Origin: Candidatus Viridilinea mediisalina
GTDB taxonomy: Bacteria; Chloroflexota; Chloroflexia; Chloroflexales; Chloroflexaceae
Direction of reading: 5' to 3'
Length of the DNA: 47,499 bases
Assembly (NCBI RefSeq): GCF_002532535.1
Contig: NZ_NQWI01000032.1
Coordinates: 1 to 47,499, forward strand
Each line of letters begins with the position of its first letter. Within the stretch, counting starts at the first letter, position 1. The notes under the pieces are model-generated. The model was not told where the DNA came from and did not search any database. It saw only the letters and a list, made by a program, of their open reading frames with translations. The position numbers and the translations under genes were made by a program. Shown here piece by piece: positions 35,612 to 45,300 of this stretch.

Positions 35612-35633
35612 ATCAAGAAACCCGTCCTCAATT

Positions 35634-35653
35634 TGTCCCGCAGATTGTCCCGC
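35634..35653. promoter_or_regulatory. Two TGTCCCGC direct repeats
   Basis: TGTCCCGC at 35634-35641 and 35646-35653 are spaced 12 bases apart on one face. The same octamer and its complement recur in the hairpin region at 46977-47028, upstream of the RHS gene. They may be sites for one regulator; no regulator is visible. Confidence 0.35.
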
Positions 35654-35701
35654 TCAACGCGACCCAAAGGGAGCTTGGGTATGGTATGAGATAAAAGCAA
35701 G

Positions 35702-35722
35702 CGGGGATGGCCAGGCCATCCC
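35702..35722. other. Hairpin in leader of LSDAT gene
   Basis: GGGGATGGCC-A-GGCCATCCCC, a perfect 10-bp stem, lies 34 bases before the ATG at 35757. It might fold in the mRNA leader. Confidence 0.45.
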
Positions 35723-35756
35723 CAAACGTACTGATTAGCCGAAGGTAAGGACGCAG

Positions 35757-36446
35757 ATGCTCATGCCAAACCAGGTTCAGCGCCCGCCCCGCATGCTCTC
35801 AAGCGCACAGCCGATTCAGCAACTCTACATTCCCTCTGGGCGGCCACTCGTGATCTTGAATGGTTCAACCAATGGAAATTTACAGCCCTTGTATCAGCGG
35901 GTGCGGCCCTTGTTGCAAGAGGGATTAGCGGCTTGGGCGGCACGGCGCGGCGCAGTGGTCATTACTGGAGGCACCAACGCGGGCATCTTCGCAGTGCTAG
36001 GGCAGGGCTTTGCCCGCTACGGACGCCCAATGGCATGCATTGGGGTCGCGGTGGCGCAACTGGTACAACCACCCCCCGAAGGCGTGGCGCTCGAACCAAA
36101 TCACACCCACATGCTGCTCACCGAAGGTCAGCACTGGGGGGCCGAGGTGTACGCAATGTACGCACTTGCCGCCGCCTATGGCCCCCCGGCCCACTCGCTC
36201 ACCATTGTTGTCGGCGGTGGCCCCAACACACTGCGCGAGCTAGAGTATTGTGCCGCCCAAGGAGGGCGCATGCTCGTTGTCGAAGGGAGCGGCGGAGTAG
36301 CCGATGCGCTCCTCGACAGCCTCAGCGGCCAGCGTAGCGGCGAGGAACGGCTACAACGCCTCGCGCACACCGCCCAGATCTACCGCATCAACCTCCATGC
36401 CCCCCCGCACGTTCTCCAGGTACTCTTGGATGCCTTGATGCGCTAG
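35757..36446 (+). CDS. SLOG-superfamily LSDAT_prok protein
   Basis: 229 residues of the prokaryotic LSDAT branch of SLOG, a Rossmann-like fold predicted to bind nucleotide-derived ligands and also found at the N-terminus of TRPM channels. Supporting motifs are VVITGGTNAGIFAVLGQG, the EPNHTHMLLTEGQHWGAE region, TIVVGGGPNTLREL and VVEGSGGVADALLD. No effector domain is fused and no partner gene is adjacent. Known relatives occur in predicted nucleotide-signalling and conflict systems, so a sensor role is possible but unproven. TAAGGA precedes the ATG; an in-frame ATG at 35763 is also possible. Confidence 0.82.
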   Translation: MLMPNQVQRPPRMLSSAQPIQQLYIPSGRPLVILNGSTNGNLQPLYQRVRPLLQEGLAAWAARRGAVVITGGTNAGIFAVLGQGFARYGRPMACIGVAVAQLVQPPPEGVALEPNHTHMLLTEGQHWGAEVYAMYALAAAYGPPAHSLTIVVGGGPNTLRELEYCAAQGGRMLVVEGSGGVADALLDSLSGQRSGEERLQRLAHTAQIYRINLHAPPHVLQVLLDALMR

Positions 36447-36448
36447 TT

Positions 36449-36590
36449 ATACCATTTACGATTGTAGATTGCAGATTGCAGATTGCAGATTGTAGATTGT
36501 AGATTGCAGATTGCAGATTGTCGAACAATGGCGTCCCAATGGGCTTTTGCGTTCTTGATAATGCGGCATGTTCAAGGGTATTGGTATTAG
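36449..36590. repeat. H7 repeat copy D
   Basis: It starts ATACCATTTACGATTG, has about eight GATTGCA/GATTGTA heptamers, the core GCGTCCCAATGGGC and GTTCTTGATAATGCGGCATG, and ends GGTATTGGTATTA. It begins three bases after the TAG stop of the LSDAT gene. Confidence 0.92.
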
Positions 36591-36635
36591 TTACTGGCGA
36601 AACCACCAATACGACAGCGTTAGTCCTCAAGCCTG

Positions 36636-36664
36636 TTCTCATTTGTACATACCCCTTGTATAAT
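36636..36664 (+). promoter_or_regulatory. Sigma-70-like promoter
   Basis: TTCTCA (4 of 6 to TTGACA), a 17-base spacer and a perfect TATAAT precede the small helical protein gene at 36713. Confidence 0.6.
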
Positions 36665-36670
36665 AGGGGC

Positions 36671-36683
36671 GACGACTGTCGTC
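36671..36683. promoter_or_regulatory. Operator-like palindrome at +1
   Basis: GACGAC-T-GTCGTC, a perfect 13-bp palindrome, begins about 7 bases after the TATAAT and would overlap the transcription start. It would suit a repressor. Confidence 0.45.
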
Positions 36684-36712
36684 ACCATAGTATAGTAAGG
36701 AGAACCAAGGCC

Positions 36713-37057
36713 ATGGCCACCCCACAGCCCCCGGAGAGTACGCCTACTGGGTTAACGCCAGAGTCCATCGCCAAGTCGGGTGAAGGTTTGATCCGCCTTT
36801 GGGTTGCAGCCTTCACACTGCCCTTCAGCGTTGCCAATGCGGTCGTTAGCACCCTGAGCAACGCGGTCAACCGGGCCACCTCGGCACTCGATGGCCAGCC
36901 CCTGGCTCCGAGCAACAACGAGTTCGTGCGGGCAACAGGCGATCTTGCCAATGCTACCGGAAAGCTCTATGTGAGTATCATCAACGCGGCTACCTCTGGC
37001 CTTCAGAATGTCTCGCGCCGCCTCGATGATATTGCGACTGAACAGAAGCCCAAGTAG
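36713..37057 (+). CDS. Small helical protein, function unknown
   Basis: 114 residues. After a Pro/Thr-rich start, the chain looks mostly helical: GLIRLWVAAFTLPFSVANAV and VVSTLSNAVNRATSALDG, then NNEFVRATGDLANATGKLYV and SIINAATSGLQNVSRRLDDI. The pattern of small residues (A, S, N, T) and amphipathic helices suggests a coiled-coil or surface-coating protein, somewhat like phasins, but there is no family-defining motif. AAGGAG before the ATG at 36713, a good promoter and a palindrome at its start make this a confident gene of unknown role. Confidence 0.75.
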   Translation: MATPQPPESTPTGLTPESIAKSGEGLIRLWVAAFTLPFSVANAVVSTLSNAVNRATSALDGQPLAPSNNEFVRATGDLANATGKLYVSIINAATSGLQNVSRRLDDIATEQKPK

Positions 37058-37125
37058 GCTTGCGTGAGTTGTCTTCGTACAAACGAGCCCTGGTTGTGCA
37101 GGCGTATTGTCCTCACAGCCAGGGC

Positions 37126-37275
37126 TTATGCCATTTCAGATTTCAGATTTCAGATTTCAGATTTCAGATTTCAGATTTCAGATTGCCGAACATGGCGTCC
37201 CAATGGGCTTGAGTGTTCTTGATATTGACGGCGAACAATCTACAATCTACAATCTACAATCTACAATCTACAATC
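37126..37275. repeat. H7 repeat copy E (two arrays)
   Basis: About six TTTCAGA heptamers, then the core GCCGAACATGGCGTCCCAAT and GGGCTTGAGTGTTCTTGATA, then about five CTACAAT heptamers. The last codons and stop of the hydrolase gene (GDCRL, stop at 37261-37263) are inside the second array. Confidence 0.9.
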
Positions 37276-38118
37276 CCCCACATAGCCCCGCAGCAACCCC
37301 TCAACAGTAGCGGCAGCCTCCCATTGGGGCAGGTGACCAATGCCAGGCAGGATGTGGAGGTGCGCCTTGGGGAGATGCTGGGCCAGCCAGTGGGCTTGGA
37401 GGCTAGGCACGACCGGGTCGCGCTCGCCAGCAATAATGAGGACGGGACAGGCGATCTGGCCAATTTCGGCGCGAATATCGCATGTGCGGAGGGTCAGCAG
37501 CAGCGTGGCAAGGTTACGAAGCTGAGAGTGGGCATAGATAGGGTGCCAACGCCGCACTGCTGCTGCGGCTACCGGATTCTCCATGTAGGCACGCATATTG
37601 CCACTGTAGGCCGATGCAATGCCATATTGAATGAAGCGTAACGAGAGTTGCGTCAGCCGATAGTGCAGCCAGTAGAGCATGTAGCCCCCTGGTAGCGGTA
37701 AGAGGCGCTGGTAGAACCCAAGCGCCCCAGTGAGCGGCCCCCAGACGACGGGTGCCAAAGCGACAACCCGTTCCACTTGGGTAGGCAGGCGTGCGGCGGC
37801 AGCCAACGCAACCAAGCCGCCGGTCGAGTGGCCAATCAGCGTACACGGCTGATCGCCTACAATCGCCTCAAGCGCCCGCAACTCCAGATCAAGCACCTCC
37901 GCCTGGCTCAAGGCGCGGCACGTGGGCGGCATCACCGCCGGATAGTGCCCCGGCAGATCGAGGGTCACACAACGGCCCAAATGGCTCAAATAGGCCAACT
38001 CATGCGACCAGATCGCCCGATTGGCCGAATAGCCATGAATGAAAATAATACTCCGCGTACCAGTACTATGCTCCTCCCAAGTGAGCGTATGTCCGGCATG
38101 GTGAACGTAGTTGATCAT
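37261..38118 (-). CDS. Alpha/beta hydrolase
   Basis: 285 residues with the complete alpha/beta-hydrolase framework: oxyanion region IIFIHGYSANRAIW, nucleophile elbow GHSTGG (Ser near residue 96), acid ERDPVVP and catalytic His GIGHLPQWE. The substrate is unknown; esterase or C-C hydrolase are both possible. The start MINYVHHAG at 38118 was chosen because the upstream frame only translates the AGGCGGA array into FRLPPSA units. The last five codons and the stop come from an H7 array. It is leftward and alone. Confidence 0.85.
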   Translation of the reverse strand: MINYVHHAGHTLTWEEHSTGTRSIIFIHGYSANRAIWSHELAYLSHLGRCVTLDLPGHYPAVMPPTCRALSQAEVLDLELRALEAIVGDQPCTLIGHSTGGLVALAAAARLPTQVERVVALAPVVWGPLTGALGFYQRLLPLPGGYMLYWLHYRLTQLSLRFIQYGIASAYSGNMRAYMENPVAAAAVRRWHPIYAHSQLRNLATLLLTLRTCDIRAEIGQIACPVLIIAGERDPVVPSLQAHWLAQHLPKAHLHILPGIGHLPQWEAAATVEGLLRGYVGDCRL

Positions 38119-38125
38119 AGTATAG

Positions 38126-38191
38126 AAGGCAGAAGGCGGAAGGCGGAAGGCGGAAGGCGGAAGGCGGAAGGCGGAAGGCGGAAGGCGGAAA
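38126..38191. repeat. AGGCGGA heptamer array
   Basis: About nine perfect AGGCGGA units lie 8 bases upstream of the hydrolase start. The unit differs from the other arrays, but the 7-bp length is conserved. Confidence 0.92.
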
Positions 38192-38204
38192 AGAGGCACT
38201 AGCG

Positions 38205-38272
38205 CAATCTACAATCTGCAATCTACAATCTGCAATCTACAATCTGCAATCTACAATCTCCAATGGTATTAC
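38205..38272. repeat. H7 repeat copy G (heptamer array)
   Basis: Alternating CTACAAT and CTGCAAT heptamers end CCAATGGTATTAC. The TAA stop of the small gene at 38269-38460 is in the GTATTAC end. Confidence 0.9.
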
Positions 38273-38460
38273 TCTGGCTCTGGCCGATGCAACAACGCCG
38301 CCCAGACCGCCGCCGCCCGCAGGTGGGCCTCGGTGTTGGCAAGGGGCTGTTGAGCGCGCCGCACACAACAAGGGATGCGCCGGCGCACAGGTATTGCCCG
38401 TGGGCCTGGAGTTGCAGTTGACGGTTGTGCTGTGGATGCCTGTGGCTCATCAGGTGGCAT
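38269..38460 (-). CDS. 63-residue protein, function unknown
   Basis: A short basic frame (MPPDEPQASTAQPSTATPGP, then RAIPVRRRIPCCVRRAQQPL and a helical Ala-rich end). AAAGGAGAG eight bases before the ATG is a strong ribosome-binding site, which is the main reason to accept it. No motif is recognised. The stop is inside an H7 repeat. Confidence 0.5.
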   Translation of the reverse strand: MPPDEPQASTAQPSTATPGPRAIPVRRRIPCCVRRAQQPLANTEAHLRAAAVWAALLHRPEPE

Positions 38461-39368
38461 TAGTATACTCTCCTTTGCGTTCTTTTGTGGCAACGAGCAG
38501 GTTTTCTGTGCGCCCATGCCCCCCCTGACGCACCTATACTACTTTGATGCAGGCTACGCACTGCGGTTACAACGCGGCACCTGCACGCTGTTTGTGCCGC
38601 CATGGTGTCAAGGATGTTCTCATGCAACGCGAACAAACGACCTGCTAGGTGGGTGCCGTGCAGCCACCTAGCGTCGCCCCCAAGCCCCAACGGCGCACAC
38701 CTGGCAGGTCTCATGGGCCGTTGGCCTCTCAGACCTGCCAGGTGCGGCGCGGTGGGCTCGTTATGTCCTCATGGTGACTGCACGCGCCCCACCTGGCAGG
38801 TCAGGTGTGCTGCTCTTGGTTCATTGGAGCGCGTCAAAAACCCCGTACATACCAAGCGGTGCGGCCTTGTCTCAATGAACCGCGTGAGAACGCGGTAGAG
38901 CAAAAAAATCTGTTAGCGCGAAGAAGCCTTGGGTTGGCAGACGACCTCGCGGTGGCTTCGACAAGCTCAGCCACCGCGCCGCCGCACCGCGTGGCTTCGA
39001 CAGGCTCAGCCACCGTGATGAGCGAACGGCGCGGTGGCTTCGACAGGCTCAGCCACCGTGATGAGCGAACGGCGCGGTGGCTTCGACAGGCTCAGCCACC
39101 GTGATGAGCGAACGGCGCGGTGGCTTCGACAGGCTCAGCCAACGCGACGCGCTAACAAAAAATTCTGTTAGGGAAGCAGAAATTTTCAAGTATTCCAGCA
39201 GCCTGTTATGCTGAATAGTCCATGGGCGGGCACACGTTGGAGTGCCGACGTTAGTCGGCTGAGGTCTTGGGCAGCGATGGGAATCCGACTAACGTCGGAA
39301 CTCCAACGGCATCTCAGGGTGACAAAGCAACGGGGCAATCAACAGCATTCGCTTCCCTAAGTGTCTCT
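38461..39368. repeat. Repeat-dense noncoding region
   Basis: No convincing gene in about 900 bases. Inverted repeats: CACCTGGCAGGTCT (38698-38711) with AGACCTGCCAGGTG (38731-38744); CTAGGTGG with CCACCTAG near 38645-38672. The inverted copy of the 4655 repeat is at about 38917-38985, followed by about three 51-bp tandem units containing GCTTCGACAGGCTCAGCC. A degenerate MITE spans about 39213-39310. Confidence 0.75.
39213..39310. repeat. Degenerate MITE-like copy
   Basis: GTCCATGGGCGGGCACACGT leads into GGAGTGCCGACGTTAGTCGG and the inverted arm CCGACTAACGTCGGAACTCC. Its left flank (GCTGAATAGTCCATGGG) is a mutated form of TCTGAAAAGTCCATGGG in the copy at 33153. Confidence 0.65.
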
Positions 39369-42300
39369 TTACCTAATTCTAAATGATCGGGTTGCCCAAT
39401 AATCAGTGACCCTCCAACCTCCTAATCCGAAAAATACATCAGCATCAAATAAAGGGTTGGCCTGCACTGAATCTTCCCAAAGCATAGAAACTTTAGAATT
39501 GATCTGCAATTCATCGCCCATACGTGTTTTTGATCCTGCTATAAATCTATTTCTTGCAGTATTTCTTAGATGATCTAAGATAAAACGTCTGTTCTTGAAA
39601 TGATCAGCAGAAATTTTTCTGGTACCGCCCTTTCCATCTAACCAATATTGAAGATTATCTGCTGCAAGATTTGCACCAAATGAACGAGCATCTCGTATCA
39701 TTTGTCTTACTTCATCTTCAGATATACTACAAGAAGTTGATTCATCATTATGCTGAATCAAATCTTGTTCCTTCTTATTGCATGAATATGTCCCTCTATT
39801 GTCTGTATTGCGAGCATTCATAAGATTCTTAATATACTCGATTGTATCAAAACTAAAATACCCATAGACATCCCACAGGTTCACGGGGTTGCCTTTGACG
39901 TAGCCGTAGCGGTGGAGGCTCTGCGGGTCGTTGGGGGTGCCGCGGTAGGGGTCGCGGGTGAGCCAGGTGGCGGTGACGGGGTCGTAGTCGCGGGCGTGGA
40001 AGTGGTGGAGGCCGGTGCTGGGGTCGTGTTCCTGGCCGGTGAAGAGGAAGTCAACGTGGGTGGTGGAGTCGAATTCGCGCTCGTCAGCGACGCCGTAGGG
40101 GTCGTAACGGTAGTTCTTGGCGGTCTGGCCGTTGTCGTGGGCGAGGGCGACGGTGCTGCCGAGGCCGTCTTGGGTGAGCCAGAGTTGTTGCCCCCGTTCG
40201 CTGCCGGTGTAGCGCGTCTGGGCGAGGATGTGGCCGCTCTGGGTGCGGTAGAGGTTGGTGTGTTGCCCGTTCCAGGTCTCGTGGTAGCTGATTGGGTCGA
40301 GGCCCGCGTAGGCGTAGGTGCGTGTCTTGCTGCCGCCTCCGCCGACTTTGTTGTCTACGCTTTTGGCGACGCGCCGCCCGATGCCGTCGTAGGCCATGGT
40401 GGTGATCTCGCCGGGGTTCCAGCGGTTGCTGCCGGTGATTTTGTATGCTTGGGCGGCGATGAGGCGGTTTTCGCTGTCGTAGGTGTAGCGCATGGCTTCG
40501 CGGGGAGCTTCGCGCTCGATGCGGTTGCCGTTGGCGTCGTAGCGGTAGTGGACGCTGTGACGCGCAAGGTTGTCCTCCATGCGTATGAGTTGGTCCGCAG
40601 CGTCGTAGTGGTAGCGCAGGTCGAAGGCGTCGAAGGGTTTGTTGGTGCGCGGATCGTCGTTGCCGGCCCAACTGGTGCGGTTGCCCGCTGCGTCGTAGCT
40701 GTAGCTCACTATGACGCCAACGCTGTCGCGCATTTCGATCAGGCGGTAGAGCCGGTCTTGGGTGTAGTGTTCGGTGACGGTGCGCGGCTGGCCGTCACGG
40801 TAGTCGAAGGTGGCTTCAGTGCGCTGGTTGGCGGCGTCGTAGCTGTAGCTGATGCCGATGAGTAGCCGCCCGTTCGGGCCGATTTTGCGCTTCTCGACGC
40901 TCAGAAGGTTGTTGGCCGCGTCGTAGCTCTGGGTGGTGAGGGTGTCTTTGTCGCCCCCTTCGAGGCGCACGACTTGGCCGATGCCGTTGTAGTGGTAGCT
41001 GGCGACGCTGCCCGCCGGGGTGGTGACTTCGTGGAGCCAGTTGTTGCGGTAGTAGCTCTTTTGCAGGATGCGCCCATCGGGGTAGGTGAGCGCTACTTCG
41101 TTGTTGGCGGCGTCGTAGTGGAAGGCGACGGTGCCGTAGCCGCTCGTTTCGCTCGTCTTGCGGTTGCGGGCGTCGTAGCTGAAGTCGGTGACGCCGCTGC
41201 TGTCGCGTAGTTGGATGAGGTTGCCGTTGCCGTCGTAGTAGCGCGCCACGCTGCTGCCGTCGCTGTAGGTGGCGCGCACCGGACGGCGATTCCGGTCGAA
41301 GCTGGTCGCGACGCGGTTGCCGTTCGGCTCGCGCCGTTCGATCTGGTTGCCTACTGCGTCAAAGGTGTAGAGCGTGATCTGGCCCAGCGGATCGGTTTCG
41401 CTCACCAGTTGGCCTAGTGCGTCGGGCGTGAAGCTGACTACGGCCCCCTTGGGATCGGTGATGCTGGTGCGGTTGCCCACGGCATCGTAGCTGTAGCGCG
41501 TGGTGACGTTGGTCTGGTTGTTGGGCAGTGAACTGGGGTTGTAGTTGAGAATTACGGCAACCAGTTGGCCGATGGCATCATACTCGTTGCGGGTGATGAC
41601 GCCGAGTGCATCAATGCTCATCAGCGGGCGGCCTACCGCGTCGTAGCTGAAGCGCACGCTGTTGCCACGGGCGTCGGTGCTGCTGGTGCGCTGGTTGCGC
41701 TCGTCGTAACTATGGGTTGTCGTGTGACCATTGGCATCGGTGGTGGCTACTAGGTTGCCCACGGCGTCGTAGACAAAGGTGGTGGTGTGGCCCTCTGCGT
41801 CGGTGACGCTCACCTGGCGGCCTAGTGCATCGTAGGCGAAGAGGGTGGTGTGGCTGTTGCCGTCAACGAGGGCAATGCGATTGCCCACGGCGTCGTAGCT
41901 GATGCCCTGCACTAAACCGATGGCGTCGCGCTCTTCGATCATGCGTCCGAGCAGATCGTAGCGCATGGTAGTCGTGTTGCCGTTGGCGTCGGTTGTGGCG
42001 ATCAGGTTGCCCATCTCGTCGTAGCGCGAACTGCGTGCAAAGCCTTCGGCATCGATCATGCGGATCACGCGCCCGAGCGCATCATACTCTTTGCTGATCA
42101 CGCCACCATTCGCGTCAGTTGTGCTGATGCGCCGTCCGATCTCATCATAGCTGTGTTGCGTCGTGTAGCTGAGTGCGTTGGTGGTGGTGAGCAAGCGTCC
42201 GAGCAGATCGTAACTGTTGGTGGTCACCGCGCCGTTGGCGTCGGTGCTGGCAATCAGGTTGCCCAGCGCATCGTAGGTGAATTCGGTTACAAAGCCCAGG

Positions 42301-45300
42301 GCGTTGATCTGGCGCACCACGCGGTTGAGCGCATCAAACTCGGAGCGCGTCGTCGCGCCAAGCTGATCGGTCGTTTCGATCAGGTTGCCGTTGGCATCGT
42401 AGCGTGAAGCGACCACAAAGCCGAGTGCGTCGGTGACGAGCAGCGTGCGCCCAAGGGCGTCGTAGGCGGTGGTGGTGCTATTGCCGTTCGCGTCGGTGAC
42501 GACAACGCGGCGACCCGCGAGGTCGTAGCTGGTGCTGGTAACCCCGCCTAGCGCATCGGTTACCGTGAGCGGGCGGCGCATCGCGTCGTAGGTGGTGGTG
42601 GTGGCGAAACCGAGTGCATCGGTGACGACGATGGTGTTGCCGAGGGCGTCATAGGCCATGCCGGAGCGGTTGCCCAATGCATCCACGCGCTCGATCAGGC
42701 GCCCCGCCGCATCGTAGCTGCTGCGCGTGATCGCGCCGCGCGCATCGGTCGTGGCCACCACGCGGCCCAAGGCGTCATACTCGGTGCGCGTTACGAAGCC
42801 AAGAGCATCGGTCGTGGCCACCACGCGCCCGAGTAGATCATACTCCCAGCGGGTGGTGTAGCCGAGCGCATTGGTCTCACTGCTGCGCTGGCCCGCCGCA
42901 TCATACGTGGTCATGCTGGTATGACCGAGGGCATCAACCACCTGCACAATCCGGTTCAGATCATCATAGATGTAGCTTGTCGTTGCGCCATTGGGCGCGA
43001 TCATCTGTACCCGATTGCCGGCTGCATCGTAGCTATGTTCGGTCACGCCGCCAAGCGCATCAATGCGGCGCACCTCGCGGTTGAGCGCATCATATTCAAT
43101 CTGCGTCGTGAAGCCGCGCGCATCGGTAATTGCCACCTGGTTGCCATTCGCATCATAGACGTAGCGCGTCACCGCGCCAGTGGGATCGGTCGCCGCAACA
43201 ATGCGGTAGAGCGCATCCAGCTCCCAGGTACGCTGATAGCCCAAGGGGTCAACTTCAGCGATCTTGTGGCCCAAACCGTTGTAGCTAATCGAACGCACGC
43301 CACCATCGGGCGTCGTGGTAGTGACAAGGTGGCCCAGGGCGTTGTAGGTGTAGCTAGTTGTATGCCCGAGCGCATCGGTGACTGATGTGCGGCCATTATC
43401 GGCATTGTAGGTGTAGCTGCGGGCGTGACCAAGCTGATCAATCTCGCGCAGCAGATTGCCATTGGCGTCATACTCCCACTGTTTCACACCACCAAGCGCG
43501 TCAGTCTCACGGATCTTGCGGCCAAAGGCATCATATTCATAGGTTGTCGTATGGCCCAGCGCATCGGTCTGCGCGCTCAGGTTGCCATTGGCATCATAGG
43601 TGTAGCGCGTCACATCGCCACGCGGCCCAATCACCTCAAGCAACTGGCCCTGCGCGTTGTAGCGCATGGTTACGCGATTGCCCAGCGCATCAATCGTCGC
43701 GCTACGTCGCCCCTCGGCATCATACTCATAGCGCGTCGTGCGGCCCAACGGATTAGTCTCACTCGTCACATTGCGCTGCGCGTCGTAGCTCCATGTCCAC
43801 GCATGGCCCAGTGCATCAACCTTCCTGACCCGATTGCCATCCGCATACTCATAGGTCGTCGTATGACCATTGCGGTCGGTATGGCTCGTGAGCTGGTTGT
43901 CGTCATTGTAGGTAAAGTGTTCACTTTGGCCGAGCGCATCAATCTGCTCAACGAGGCGCCCATCCTCATCATAGCGGTGGGTGATCGCATTGCCGTAGGT
44001 ATCAAGCACCGTGGTGGTCTGCTGATCATCATCATAGCTAAATTCATTGATGAAATTCTCACCCACGCGCTGATAGAGTACGCGGCCCTGCTCGTCGTAG
44101 TGCTGCTCTTGGACAAAATCAACACCATCAGGCGTTGTGAGCTTGGTCAGACCATGCTCAGGATCGTACTCATAGCTCACCGTACCGCCCTGAGCATCCT
44201 GCACCTCAAGCAAGCGCCCATCGGCATCATAGCTATAGGTGATACTCACGCCATCTGGCCCATCAAGGCGCGTAATACGCCCCTCGCCGTCGCTCGTCAA
44301 ATTCACAACACGCCCGCTGGCGCTAGTGATCTGGCTCGCATGGTCGCCACTGTAGCTCAAGACAAGTGCATTACCGCTGAGATCCTCAACCTGCATCAAG
44401 CGCCCATCAGCCGCAAAATGGTAGCGCGTCTGGTCGGTGGTGGTGAGCAGAAAACCGCTACCCTCACGGGTAAGTGTATCGAAGCTATAGGGCGCTTGGC
44501 CAAAAGCATCACCCTCAGCGGGAAAGAGCGCCGTGCGGCCATCGGCATAGCGCAGCAGCGCGCCGGGCATCAACTCATTATCGAAGACAGTAAGCTGCAT
44601 ATCGAGCAACGTACTCCAGCCCATGCCAAAGCGCCCCACAAGCTGATTCTGAGAATTGTAGAAGCGCGAGATCTCAAGATCGGGGCCAGTCTCTTGCAAC
44701 TTCAGATCGCTATAGTCATAGACAAAATTGCCAATCAGCGTACTGACTGGGTCTTCGCTATAGCCCACCCAAGGCACATAGCCAAAGACACCGCTATAGA
44801 CCATGATGAACTGAAATTCGCCACGAGCGGGCCAGCGCCCCACATTCCCCGCCGGGTCACTCGCGGTAATGTAGAGCTGATAGCGGCCAGGTGCTAGGCG
44901 GGGGATCAGGATGCCGTAACGATCACCAAGAATATGGCTAAGTGGGAAGGGCCGGTCGTTGATGAAAAGGGTTGCTTCAGCCACCGCCGTATCATCGGTA
45001 ATTGTCGTAAGCAGCGCCAAGTTCCCGAAGCCATTGGTGGTAATCAACGGCTCAGCAATCACCGGCGGCGTCGTATCACGCGGCGGATTATAGCCACCAC
45101 CCCAACTGGCACCATCGGTGCAAGCGGTACTCACCGAGGTATTGAGATTGACCTGGAAGGGCTGGCGGGCTGTGCGGAGATCGAAGGGGGCAAAACCCAT
45201 AAAGCCATCGTCGCTGCGGGTGGCCGCGACCGAAAAGGTAAACTCAGGCCGCTCGGCACTAAGCGGCTGCTCCATTTCATAGGAGAAGACAAAGGAGTCG

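Noticed and set aside
38602-38898. 98-residue + strand frame with Cys and His
   Set aside because: It spans inverted CACCTGGCAGGT repeats, with no ribosome site or recognisable domain.
39912-40865. Long + strand frame of Val/Ala/Gly-rich sequence
   Set aside because: It is antisense to the RHS YD repeats, which leave a long open complementary frame; no ribosome site or domain.
43425-44897. 490-residue + strand frame
   Set aside because: Also antisense to RHS repeats; composition follows the complement of YDALGR-type units.
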